A DNA stretch of 64,000 nucleotides from Amoebophrya sp. A120 (Eukaryota > Sar > Dinophyceae > Syndiniales > Amoebophryaceae): contig CAJINV010000022.1 in the NCBI GenBank assembly GCA_905178155.1, positions 725,044 to 789,043 on the forward strand. Direction: 5' to 3'. Positions within the stretch are counted from its first letter, which is position 1. Every line of letters begins with the position of its first letter. A program made the translations under genes and the position numbers. Below are positions 12,261 to 22,400 of the stretch, piece by piece. The notes below the pieces were generated by a model, which saw nothing but the letters and a program-made list of their open reading frames with translations, was not told where the DNA came from and ran no database searches.

Positions 12261-12280
12261 AAGGTCCGTTCTTCTGGATG

Positions 12281-13200
12281 GTGCCTACAAGGCTCGAAAC
12301 CGTTGCCCGGATTTTTTTGGGAATCAGTATGACAGGCATGGACGAAACCCGGGAGGGGCTTGGGTTTTTCTATTGGGGGCAGCCCCGGCGCGTGGGTTTC
12401 CGTGCTTCTGCTTCTGGGTGGTGCCTACAAGGCTGGCAACGGTTGCGCGGATTCTTTGGGGCATCAGCATGACAAGCATGGACGAAATCCGGGAGGGGCT
12501 TGGATATTTCTACCCGGGGCAGCCCCGCCCGATGGGCCTCCGTCCTTCTGGGTGGTGCCTACAAGGCTGGAAACGGTCTCCCGGATGTTTTTGGGAATCA
12601 GCACGATAGGCACGGACGAAATCCGGGAGGGGCTCGGGCTTTTCTACTCGGGGCAGCCCCGCCCGTTGGGCCCCCGTGCTTCTGGGCGGTGCCTACAAGG
12701 CTGGAAACGGTTGCCCGGATTTTTTTGGGAATCAGCATGACAAGCATGGACGAAATCGGGGAGGGGCTTGGATTTTTCTACTCGGGGCAGCCCCGCCCGG
12801 TGGGCTTCCGTGCTTATGGGTGGCGCCTGCAAGCCTGTAAACGGTTGCGCGGATTTTTTTGGGCGCCAGCGTGGCCAGCAGGGATGAAATTCGGGGGGGG
12901 CTTGGGCTTTTTTATTCGGGGCAGCCCCGCCCGGTGGGCTTCCGTGCTTCTGGGTGGAGCCCATAAGGCCGGAAACGGTTGCCAGGATTTTTTTGGGAAT
13001 CAGCATGGCAAGCATGGATAAGATTCGGGGGGGCGCGGGTTGTTCTACTCGGGGCAGCCCCGCCCGGTTGGCTTCCGTGCTTCTGGGTGCGTGGTGCCTA
13101 CAAGGCTGGAAGCGGTTGCCCGGATTTTTTTGGGAATCAGCACGACAGGCATGGGAGAAGTCCGGGAGGGGCGTGGATTTTTCTGCTCGGGGGGTGCCGC
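12281..13200. repeat. 134-bp tandem repeat array
   Basis: GTGCCTACAAGGCTGG-type motifs recur at 12281, 12421, 12555, 12689, 12823, 12957 and 13094 (spacings 140, 134, 134, 134, 134, 137). Each unit includes a run like GGATTTTTTTGGG and GGGGCAGCCCCGCCC. The period is not a multiple of three, so open frames rotate between copies; not judged coding. Confidence 0.85.
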
Positions 13201-13235
13201 GCATGCAAAAGCGGCGCCGGTTTTGTTGCCAAATC

Positions 13236-13503
13236 TGGCGCCAGCGGTGCGAGTTTTGGTGCCAGTTCTGGTGCCAGTTTTGGTGCCCAATCTGGCGCCA
13301 GTTTTGGGGCCAGTTCTGGTACCAGCGGGGCCACTTCTGGTGCAAAATCTGGTAGCAGTTCTGGTGCCAGCGGTGCCAGTTTTGGTATCAGATCTGGTAT
13401 TAGTTCTGGTGCCAGTTCTGGTGCCAGTTCTGGTACCAGCGGCACCAAATCTGGTGCCAGTTCTGGTGCCAGCGGTGCCAAATCTGGTACCAGCTCTGGT
13501 ACC
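13236..13503 (+). repeat. 12-bp minisatellite, TCTGGTGCCAGT
   Basis: About 20 variant copies. In one frame it reads as Ser-Gly-Ala-Ser repeats running into an acidic tail (HEHDDDQCEELEFK) that stops at 13617. Whether it is translated cannot be told. Confidence 0.75.
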
Positions 13504-13524
13504 TTTGACGGGGGCGGAGAATCA

Positions 13525-13815
13525 GAATTGCAACACGAACACGACGATGATCAGTGCGAGGAATTAGAATTCAAATACGACGATCAGCACAACGACGAAG
13601 ATAAGCACGTGAAATAAACGAAATTTAAATCGTTTTGCCCCGTTTTGTTGGGTAATACTACTACTACTAAATGCTGTAGATGCAAGCAGATTATAGTATA
13701 CACTTGCGCGCTTTCGCCGTGTTGGAAAATCTACGGAGCAACGCATTGAACTTCCCCGAACTCTCTCATACGGTTCCTGAAATTGCAAAATATTCTGTTG
13801 CTGTCGACGTCCTCC
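13525..13815 (+). repeat. Direct repeat, left copy, flanking the 13825 gene
   Basis: Two blocks (about 13530-13615 and 13705-13808) are clearly similar to 17140-17360, for example GAGGAATTAGAATTCAAA and GAAAATCTACG. This copy carries about 60 extra bases between the blocks. It ends just before the ATG at 13825. Confidence 0.75.
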
Positions 13816-13824
13816 TGAAAAATC

Positions 13825-16800
13825 ATGGAGGGCGTCGAATCGGGTCTGGAAACAGAGGTTGCAAAACCTTCACTCAGTAGCTCTGCCTCTTCTTCATCGT
13901 CCGCGGCAAGCCTCACCTCGCTCGCCAAACACAAGCAGAATATCAATTACCGGCCGGCACTTCAAGCTGCTTCCGCATCTTCTTCCGCATCAATCAGAAA
14001 AACCAGCAGTGCCAGGTGGAATCCTGGAGTTGACATGCTTCCGCCAATACCGGAGGAAGAAGAAGAGGACCAAGAATGCTTTGCAGGCCGGATGGACCAA
14101 AACTTCCTCCGGGAGAAAGCCCACGGAGGGGAAGCGCAGGACGTGGAGATGGGGGGCTGCGAAGTGGAAGTGGATGAGGATGGCCAGGACGTTGAGCAGA
14201 ACATCTCGGCCCGCACCGACGGCGCGGAAAACAAGGGGCCATCGAAGGCCGGTGGTAGTGATGGCAACACAGCAAAAACGGACCCCGAAGCCATCCCGAA
14301 GCGCAAGCGGATATTTCAAGGGTGGAAGAGACTAGGGATGAGTTGCGGCGTTCGCAGCTCCAGGTATTTCCCGTCCGACAAGGACCACCGGCACGAGCTT
14401 TTGTTGCAGGCGGTCGATTATGCATATGCAAATATGCCCTCTGGGTCTGGAAGAGGAAGGATACAAGTTTGTCATGCGTGTCTCACGTGGACGTGGCATC
14501 CATGTGAAATCTGTAATGCGTGAGCAGGAGTAATAAAGTCTCCTTTCTGTCATGCAAAAACGAAGCTTCCCGCACAGAAACCTGTCAGGCGTGGCTGCGC
14601 ATTGCTCCCGCCCACTATTTACAAACTAGCATAAAAAAGTTTCCAGGCCCAGACGAATCTGTAATGTATATCGAGGACACCAAAAAGAACTACCGTGCGC
14701 CTGAGGAAGGCGAACAGATTACGGTCTTGGAAATTTCCGACGATGGCCCTGGCTGGGGTCTTTTCCCGGTTCGCTTTGTACAGCTGTGCGACGTGATGGT
14801 CCGCTTGGTGGCGCATTTCGTTTTCGGCTGCAAGTTCGCGGCCAATGATAGTCGACGAAGTCCTGTCGAGATGCTCTGGGCCGCTCTGTGGGCGCCGATT
14901 AACGGCGTGGCGCTTGGGGAGGTTAAGTTTTCCGACCTTCCGCCTCACGCCAACGAAACCCTTTGCCAGAAGAAAACCTCGATCGCCATGCACCAGCTAG
15001 TCGAGTATCAAATGCAAATGTGTCTGGATCTGGAAAAGTGCCAGGTTTGTCATGCATATTTTCGGGGACCCATGATGTCTGTGTGCCGTCGCAGATTCTG
15101 CGAGGGCTTTCTGATGCTCGTGCCGCATGAGAAATTCTCTTTCAGCGTAGCAGAAAATGGACTTCTTTTGCTGTTCATGCAGTGCAGTTTTTTATGTAGA
15201 GTGCAAAACTAGTGTCACAAATTGCAATCTTCCACCAGACCCAGACATTTATTTGCATTGGATATCGTTATCGAGGTCATGAATACAATGTGCGGGGGGC
15301 AGGTCAAGTGGAGGGCGACGGGCTACGGGGCAAACGGGAAAACAGTCGAGGGGAGCATTTCCATGGACCCAATTCCACACCCCACGCTTTCCATTCCTGG
15401 AGCTTTATCTGGTGCAAATATGTCTGCGTCCGGAAGGATCCGAACTTGTCATGCTAAATCTGGAATGCGCAAAAATGCAAATCTGTCTTGCGCGACCCGC
15501 AAAATTTCCTCACGTCTTGCAAAGCACGGACAAGTAGGTTTGTCATGCGGAGTATTAGCCTTGAAGAGCATGCTCTTGCGAAATGTGTGATGCCTCTGGC
15601 CTCACTTACGGCCACGTACCTTGTGTGATGCACGAGATGCATGACAAACTACGCTCTCGTCCAGACCCAGACATATTTGCAGTCGATAAACTTCCAACGG
15701 AGACGATATTGTTGCGGCGGATTCCCCTTCCAGCCGATCAGCGAAGCGAAGGCCGACGTCCCTGCGGAGGAGCAGCGCGCCGGGGCGGAGGATTCAGGGG
15801 CGCAGGCGCCGGGCCCCGGCGAGGATAAAGCGACGAAGCAGGACGGGCCCATCACCGAGGCTGAAATCGTTCAGTTCCTGACCAAGGCAAAAACGCGTGA
15901 CCCAAATTCGCGCGTGTTCCGGCTGGTCAAGAAGGCCCTCACGCACGGCACGAGCATACCGGGCTGCTTCGTGTTGATGTCGTGCGACAACCCCGAATGT
16001 TGTCCCCAGGGGCCGCCGCAGCGAAAGCCGAAGCTGCAGCACCCGCCCAACCTCGACGGCAAAATTGAGGCGGTGATGTTGCAGGAACCTGATGACCTTC
16101 TCCTCAATGATGACGAGGATTGGTTTTGCGAGCCGGCAAATGCTATCAAGTGCAAATATGTCTGGGCCTGGAAAAACTTGCGATGCTGTATTTGGATTCC
16201 AAAGAAATCTGTATTGCGTGAGAAGCAAAGGGAGCGTGACTTTTGCTACGCGGACGGGGCATTTTTTATGCGGAATAGGCATCAAGAAATCGATCCTCAA
16301 AAACTCTGTGGCGCTCCACACAGACGTCATGGCTCATGCAGAACGTGCATGACAAGTCTCAGAATCTCCAAGGCCATGACATATTTGCATTTGATAAACG
16401 ACGAGGACATCGACCTGGGCGACGAGATCGGCACCGAAGGCGTCGATATGCCGAAGCGCGCCGATACCGTGGAAAGCTTTGTGCGGTGGTATCAAGTGTA
16501 AAAATGTCTGGGTCTGGAAACTTGTAATGCTAAAAGTGAATGATGGACCTACTGCAATACGCAGCTATGCATAACAAATTTTTTGGCTGCCATGCCTTAC
16601 GTATTCCGCATGGCAAACTGCGTTTTTGCATGACAGGTAAGAGGGCCTTTCCGTGCCTATGCAACACAGATTCTCGACTCATGCCAGACAAGCATGACAA
16701 ACTTGCATTCTTTCAGACCCAGACACTTTTGCATTTGATAGGTGGGGGAACATCACTACAACGAACCGCACCCAGCTCGGAGTTTGTGTCGCCCTAGGCA

Positions 16801-17081
16801 AGTACTACGCCAGGGTGGCAAGGGCACAAGCGGCCGAGCGGCACCAGCTGGAAAAGGAGGAACAGCGGGAGCAGAAGACTAGGGCAAAAACCAAGGCCGC
16901 CGAGGCCAAGAAGCGGGCGAGAGAGCTACCGCAGGGCGCCTTTCGCGACGACTGGATAAACGGGTATGCCCCGCGCCAGTTTTGGTACCAGTGCTGGCAC
17001 GCCGCCACGTGTGTTGCCGGCCGTTGTAAAAAAAGAGTCATGAAACTAAATGTGGTAGACTACATGCTGGAACCAGTGTAA
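13825..17081 (+). CDS. Six-exon gene, unknown protein with charged N-terminus
   Basis: Not recognised. ATG 13825 follows an in-frame TGA. Exons: 13825-14418, 14671-15005, 15265-15405, 15689-16143, 16397-16489, 16741-17081 (TAA). The first 200 codons are low-complexity: Ser-rich (SSSASSSSSAAS), then acidic. Later segments include EQITVLEISDDGPGWGLFP, a cysteine cluster (SCDNPECCPQGPP) and, near the end, an Ala/Glu/Arg/Lys helix (AAERHQLEKEEQREQKTRAK). Four of five introner junctions are in frame with one retained base; 15406-15688 needs two, so one base may be wrong there or splicing differs. Direct repeats lie on both sides (13525-13815 and 17130-17370). Confidence 0.65.
14419..14670 (+). mobile_element. 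Introner element, family A (252 bp)
   Basis: Starts TATGCATATGCAAATATG and ends AGACGAATCTGTAATGTATA. The exons join as LLLQAVD then IEDTKKNY, in frame. Confidence 0.85.
15006..15264 (-). mobile_element. Introner element, family A (259 bp)
   Basis: Starts TATCAAATGCAAATGTGTCT and ends TTTATTTGCATTGGATA. Reverse interior. The join reads HQLVE then IVIEVMNT. Confidence 0.85.
15406..15688 (+). mobile_element. Introner element, family A (283 bp), frame exception
   Basis: Starts TATCTGGTGCAAATATGTCT and ends ACATATTTGCAGTCGATA. Plus-oriented interior. Leaving one base gives a stop; the downstream frame NFQRRRYCCGG needs two bases retained. Confidence 0.8.
16144..16396 (+). mobile_element. Introner element, family A (253 bp)
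   Basis: Starts TATCAAGTGCAAATATGTCT and ends ATATTTGCATTTGATA. The join reads EPANA then NDEDIDLGDE. Confidence 0.85.
16490..16740 (-). mobile_element. Introner element, family A (251 bp)
   Basis: Starts TATCAAGTGTAAAAATGTCT and ends CACTTTTGCATTTGATA. Flanked by GGTGG on both sides. The join reads SFVRW then RWGNITTT. Confidence 0.85.
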
Positions 17082-17129
17082 GACTTTAGAGAAATGAACG
17101 CTACATCCTGGAGCTGCTTTCTCTTGACG

Positions 17130-17370
17130 GGTCAAGGAATTAGAATTAGAACACGACGAACACGACGATGATCAGCGCGAGGAATTAGAATTCAAACACA
17201 ACGATCGGCACGACGATGAAGATAAGCAGATGAAATAAAGGCAATTGACTTACGCTTGCGCCTTTTTGCCGTGTCGGAAAATCTACGAGACAACGCATTG
17301 AACTTCGCCGGGCTTTCTCATACGGCTCCTGAAGTTGCAAAAAATTCCGTTGCTGTCGTAGTACACTGCC
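17130..17370 (+). repeat. Direct repeat, right copy
   Basis: Matches the copy at 13525-13815 in the same orientation. Both copies keep an open frame ending in K-stop (EHDDDQREELEFKHNDRHDD here) and, further on, similar peptides (ENLRDNALNF against ENLRSNALNF). Confidence 0.75.
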
Positions 17371-18160
17371 ACAACAAGTGGATAGAAAAAGCTTGCCGGG
17401 ATAAATGTGCTCGGCCAAGGCCACAACTGCGACAGTCTTCTACTAGTGTTCACCTGAGCAATGAATCACGCCTCATCAAGTGGTTCCTTTTATTTGGACG
17501 CTTCGTCTTCTTAGCCCTTTTTCTTTGTCCACTGTGCGTGGTCGCAAATCTTATCGTCTCCGGATCACCTCAAGACACTAAACCGGGTGGCGTTGTCCTT
17601 GTGTGGATCCCTCGTCGTTTTGGTTTTCTTTTCGTGTCCGTAGCCTGCAAGCACAAAGCGTGATGCGTTCTGGCTAGATTAGTAGTTGAGGCTCGTTATT
17701 GAAATTGTCGTGCTGTGAGTCTAGTGCAACTGCAAGTGCAACGCCGATCTCGGCTGCAAACATGCAGCGGAATTTTAACCCGCCGCTGCGAGGGCGATCG
17801 GTCGGCGCAGCACTACCGCCCAACAATGCGCCGCGGCCGACTGGAGCAGTGATGATATGGCCTGGTCACGGGTCGCGCCCTCATCTTTTGCATAAAAATC
17901 CGCTCTGCATCTTCAAGGAATTCGCATGATTTTTGCCATGCAACGGTGCAGAGGCGGGAAAAATAAAAATCGAGGTCCGGCGAAATAGAGCCTTAGCACG
18001 CCAAAGGCTACAAGAGGATGAGTTTTCAGTCTCAGAAATCTATATTCTTGCTCGCTCGAGCTTCGAGAAGCGTCTATGCTCATGCAGACCTAAATGTCAT
18101 GACGTCACAGGAGAGTTTGGGTGAATAAAAAACACTGCAGTGCAAAAGCATGAAAAGGTT
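17371..18160. other. No supported gene
   Basis: An open frame at 17256-17663 includes a hydrophobic stretch (WFLLFGRFVFLALFLCPLCV) but starts inside the direct repeat and lacks other support. Nothing else seen. Confidence 0.4.
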
Positions 18161-19320
18161 GAGGGCGCGACCGCTGAGCAGCTCATAAGCACAACAACAC
18201 CGTGTAGATGCACACCAGATTGAGCAGGGGGTGCACATGCAGCACACCAGAGACGCGAATATTAGAGCGGGGCATGAACACGTCAGGCATCCGCGACAGC
18301 TGGGCGCGAAGTAGTGAATAAAAAAAGCACTTGGGCCTATTATCGTAGGGCGCATAAGCAGCTTACGGCGAGCTTTTAGTTTTATCCGCGCGTGCAGCGG
18401 CGCTAAACGGGCGCAGAAGGAGGGTAGAGGCAAAGAAGGCGCCAGCCACGTACTTAGTGGGTCCGGGGAGAGGGTGCAGAGGGTCCGAGGGGGTCCACAG
18501 TATAGCTGGGCCCTCTGTGGGACCATCTGTCGCGACCCTCTCCGGGAAGCTCTATGTGGTTTCTCGGAGGACCCTCCCATGACTTCTCCTGCCCCCCCCC
18601 GGCCCTCTTTCGGATCCTCTCCGGGCCCTGTCCCGGACCGTCTCCCAGACCCCCTCCTGGAGCCCCTCCCGGAGCGGCGCCTGTCTGCTGGCGGGCGGTC
18701 TTGCTTCAACGGGGGTCGGCAGTTCTGAAAAAAATTCAACTTCGGGTCAATTTGGCTGCCCAAAGTGGCCGCGCCGTTCTGCGCCCCGCGGAGGGGGTGG
18801 GTGCGGCGCAGTGCCTTACAGTGGGCGGCCGCTTGAGGGTGCCGCGCTCAACTTCCAACAACGCCCGCGCACGCGCGGGCAACAGGGGCGGGGACGTTTC
18901 TTTAAAAGGAACACGGCCAAACCTGCGTCCACATTCTGGTGGGCCCCCCCCAAGAAGCGACACCATGGCCCTTGCTCTTCTTGGGTGCGCATTCTTGTTC
19001 GTGCATCTGCAAAAAGCAGCCTCCTTCCTTTGGCGTGATGGCGGGGCCGCACTACAGGGCACCCTTCCCTTCGCGGCACCAGGCCGGCGGCCAAGCTAAT
19101 TGTCCGGGGCCCCCTTTCATGGAGAAGAAGGCCGGTGCGGCGGCTGTGCATCTGCGCGCGCCATCCGGGCGAAGGGCGCAGCAAAGAAGAATTTCTTCTT
19201 TTGCTGCGCCGGGGATTCGACGTAGCGAGTCGGTCGGTGGTGCCGCTTTCCCCACCGGAATCCTCCACCAAGCAGCCCACCCCCCGGCGGCCGCCGCCGG
19301 GGGGTGGCTGGTGGAGTAAA
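18161..19320. other. GC-rich island without clear gene
   Basis: Strongly GC-rich, with runs such as GACTTCTCCTGCCCCCCCCC near 18580-18600 and CCCTCCCGGAGCGG near 18665. Open frames overlap in most frames on both strands, as expected from composition. No introner ends recognised. Confidence 0.5.
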
Positions 19321-19484
19321 ATACCGTGGCGCAGAAGTTACTATCGAACACCGAACAGACTGTGGCTTCGGAGCTGACACTACGAAGCCACGCCACTGGT
19401 TCGTGGTCGAAGTGCAGTTTTTTTGTTCGCTATAATCGCCTCCAGCAGATAAATCGCCGAAACGGGTATGACAACGTCCAGACA

Positions 19485-22400
19485 ATGGCCGACTTAAACG
19501 CCAGGCCGGTACCCCGCAACATACAGCCCCAAGAGATCCCGCGTAAGCGTAACGATCGTGTTATGCAATGCAAATATGTCCGGGTCTGGAACGGTGCAAC
19601 TTGTCATGCTGCAGTTGAATCTGGCAAAAATCTGTGTTGCGTGCGCGGCTAATTTTACATCCACCTCGCCCCGCGCAAAGTTCCCATTTCTCATGCGGAA
19701 TAGGCATTAACCAGCTTCTGCGCACTCTGTGATGCTTCTGGATGCATTCCAGAGGACCATCTTGGTCTCTGTGTTGCACGAGATGCAAGACAAATTTTGC
19801 GCTCTCCAAACGAACCCAGACATACTTGCACTGGATGCAGGATCATGATCGACAGCAACTACACCAGGCCTACCACGACGACGACGACCAGATCTATCAA
19901 ATGCAAATATGACAGGTCTGGAGGAATGAAAGCTTGTCATGCTAAGGCTCAATCGCGGAAAAATCTGTGTTGCACGAACGCCGGGAGTTGCCCGGTTCTT
20001 GTTGTCATGTGGAATAGACATGTCACAGGCGTCGCTAACTATGTGATGCTTTTCTGTGCATGCCAGGCTGCGGGTGCGTGTGTGGTCCGACGTGAGATGC
20101 ATGAGAAATCTCGCATCCTTCCAGACCCAGACATATTTGCAATGCATAACTTCGAAGGCCGAGGCCGGGCAATATCAAAGTGAAAAATCCCCCCCTCCCC
20201 ATTTTCGCAAGGAAGCTTCTGATGCTGGATTTGCGTACACGAATAAGCTCTGCCTTGGTTCCACAATCGGGCGACATCCTCTGAACTTTTCTTCTTGCAG
20301 GACGCGACAATCAATTATTTGTGGTCACAAATCAGCATCACAAATTTCCCTTTCGAGTATGGGCAGGGGGCCCCTTCTCACAGAATAGCCGCGAGAACAG
20401 CAACTAGCAGTCGCAGAACAGCAACGTCGAGCGCGAAAGCAATCGTGTCCCATGCGCATCCGGCTGATGATCGTATCAAATGCAAATATGTCTGGGCCTG
20501 CAAGAAAGCAATACTTGTCATGCAGAATTTCCATGCCTCCCGCGGTCTGGAATGCAGCACCTAGCATGGCAGGTTCTGCGAGGTCTCTAAACCCTATCAT
20601 GCCTATCCTGCACTTTCTCTCATTATGAGATGGTCTCAACGATTATGCTTTTAAAAATTCAAAAAAATCTTTATTAAGAAAGCAAATAGCAACAATTAGC
20701 CGCCGAAGCCGCCGCTGTTTTCGCGCCGTTTGTGACGTCGTTTGCCGCCGTCTTCACAAGCCGTCGTATGAGGTTGTTAAATAAGTAGTTCTAAATGAGA
20801 TCCCAATTTGAACTAGCTAGTTTAGGTAATAGACATTCTCATTGCCATGAGCAGCTTGAACCCACTCAGCTAAGGTGTTTGGCCGGCCAGATCGACACGG
20901 CTTCCAAGGTTGACGGGCCCGAACTTCGTCTGGGGCCCCGTCCGGGGCTCCGAGCAACATTCCGGTGGAGCATCCAAGGTAGTCGGCAGCTTCGGATCGC
21001 AGGAGAGGAGAGAGCTGGCGGCACCTCAATGCAAATCTTCAAATAGCTACTTTCTAAGATGCATATTAGCTAGTTCAAATTGGGATCTCAACATTTAGAA
21101 CTACTTATTTATCACATTCATAATCTGCCAAGTGGCGACGCGCGGAAGCTGTGGACAACGGAGCACCAAAACGGAGTCGATTCAGGATGGATATGTGCCT
21201 ATTTGCTGTCTTAAAAAAGATTTTTTTGAATTATTGAAATCATAATCGTTGAGACCATCTCATACTCATGTTGGTTGAAAAAAGCACAAGAACCTTCGGT
21301 GATTGCGCAAGACACATTTTTTGTGATCCACAAGACGCATGATCACAGGTTCCATCCTTCCGGACCCAGACATATTTGCAATGTATACGTCGACGAACTG
21401 CAGCCAAGTGCAGAAGAGCGGAGGATCGAAGCAGAACTGCAGAAACTGTACGACGAGCGTCGCCAGGCAGTATCTTACTGAAAACGGTCCCTACCGCTTC
21501 GTCGCTGCGATAAGAGTGTCGGAGCCCAAAACGTATGGATTGCAAATATGTAGTAGTCCGGGTCTTGAAGTGGAGAATTTGTAATGCTGGTCTTCCATTG
21601 CCGCAAAAACAGCACCGTTGGGTTTACCCCTTTGCATCGGCAGAGCATGATGCGCACCCCCCCTAAAACAGCTAGCCTAGTTTACGTAGGTAAATTGCCA
21701 ATTATAGTCCGGCTCCCGGAGGTCAGGGCCATCTACGTACCTTTCATGATGCTTGGCTGTATCTATCCGGAAGTGGCTGTACACGTCGGCATCGCAACTT
21801 TCCAGACCCAGGCAGCTGCATTACTTCAATGCGATAAAACGCCTCATCGTGAGGCGCGAGGAGTGAATCACTTCTTGGCAACTTTTGACTGCGAAGACCG
21901 AGATTGCAGAAAAACACGTACTCGGCGTTATCCTCGTGCGAAAAGAAAGAAATTTGTCTCAATTTTGCATCTACCGAAACACATACGTTTGGAAATTGGT
22001 TGTTTTCTGCCACTTCGTTGTGAGGCCACGACATTCGCTGCTAGGCACTGACTACAACACCAGGTCGTATGGACAATTTTCAGTGTGATCCAAATATTCG
22101 TACAAAAAAGCACACCCATCTAAGAAAAAAATAAATTTGTCACGCGTCAACAACGAGAAAAGCAATTCCCTTTCACACAGCACAACGCAGTTCGCAATTC
22201 GTTTTCGGCACCCGAGGCCCACCAAGAGGGATTGTCATGCATTTTCGGTTACGTTTTTTCCGGCAGTACATCCCCCCGCAACACAAATTTGTTTTCATTC
22301 TGGTTTGGGTACATTTTTCCGTAGAATACCGACACAGAAGCGCTGGCACAAAGGAAGAAAGATGCGGTGGCGCATACCGAAAAAGCGTCGGCGCATACCG

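Noticed and set aside
10190-13500. Repeat arrays as a CRISPR
   Set aside because: Repeats are contiguous without unique spacers, and the sequence is eukaryotic.
21404-21481. Gene end at TGA 21479-21481
   Set aside because: The stop falls inside an element beginning at 21471; removing it continues the coiled-coil frame into 22329.
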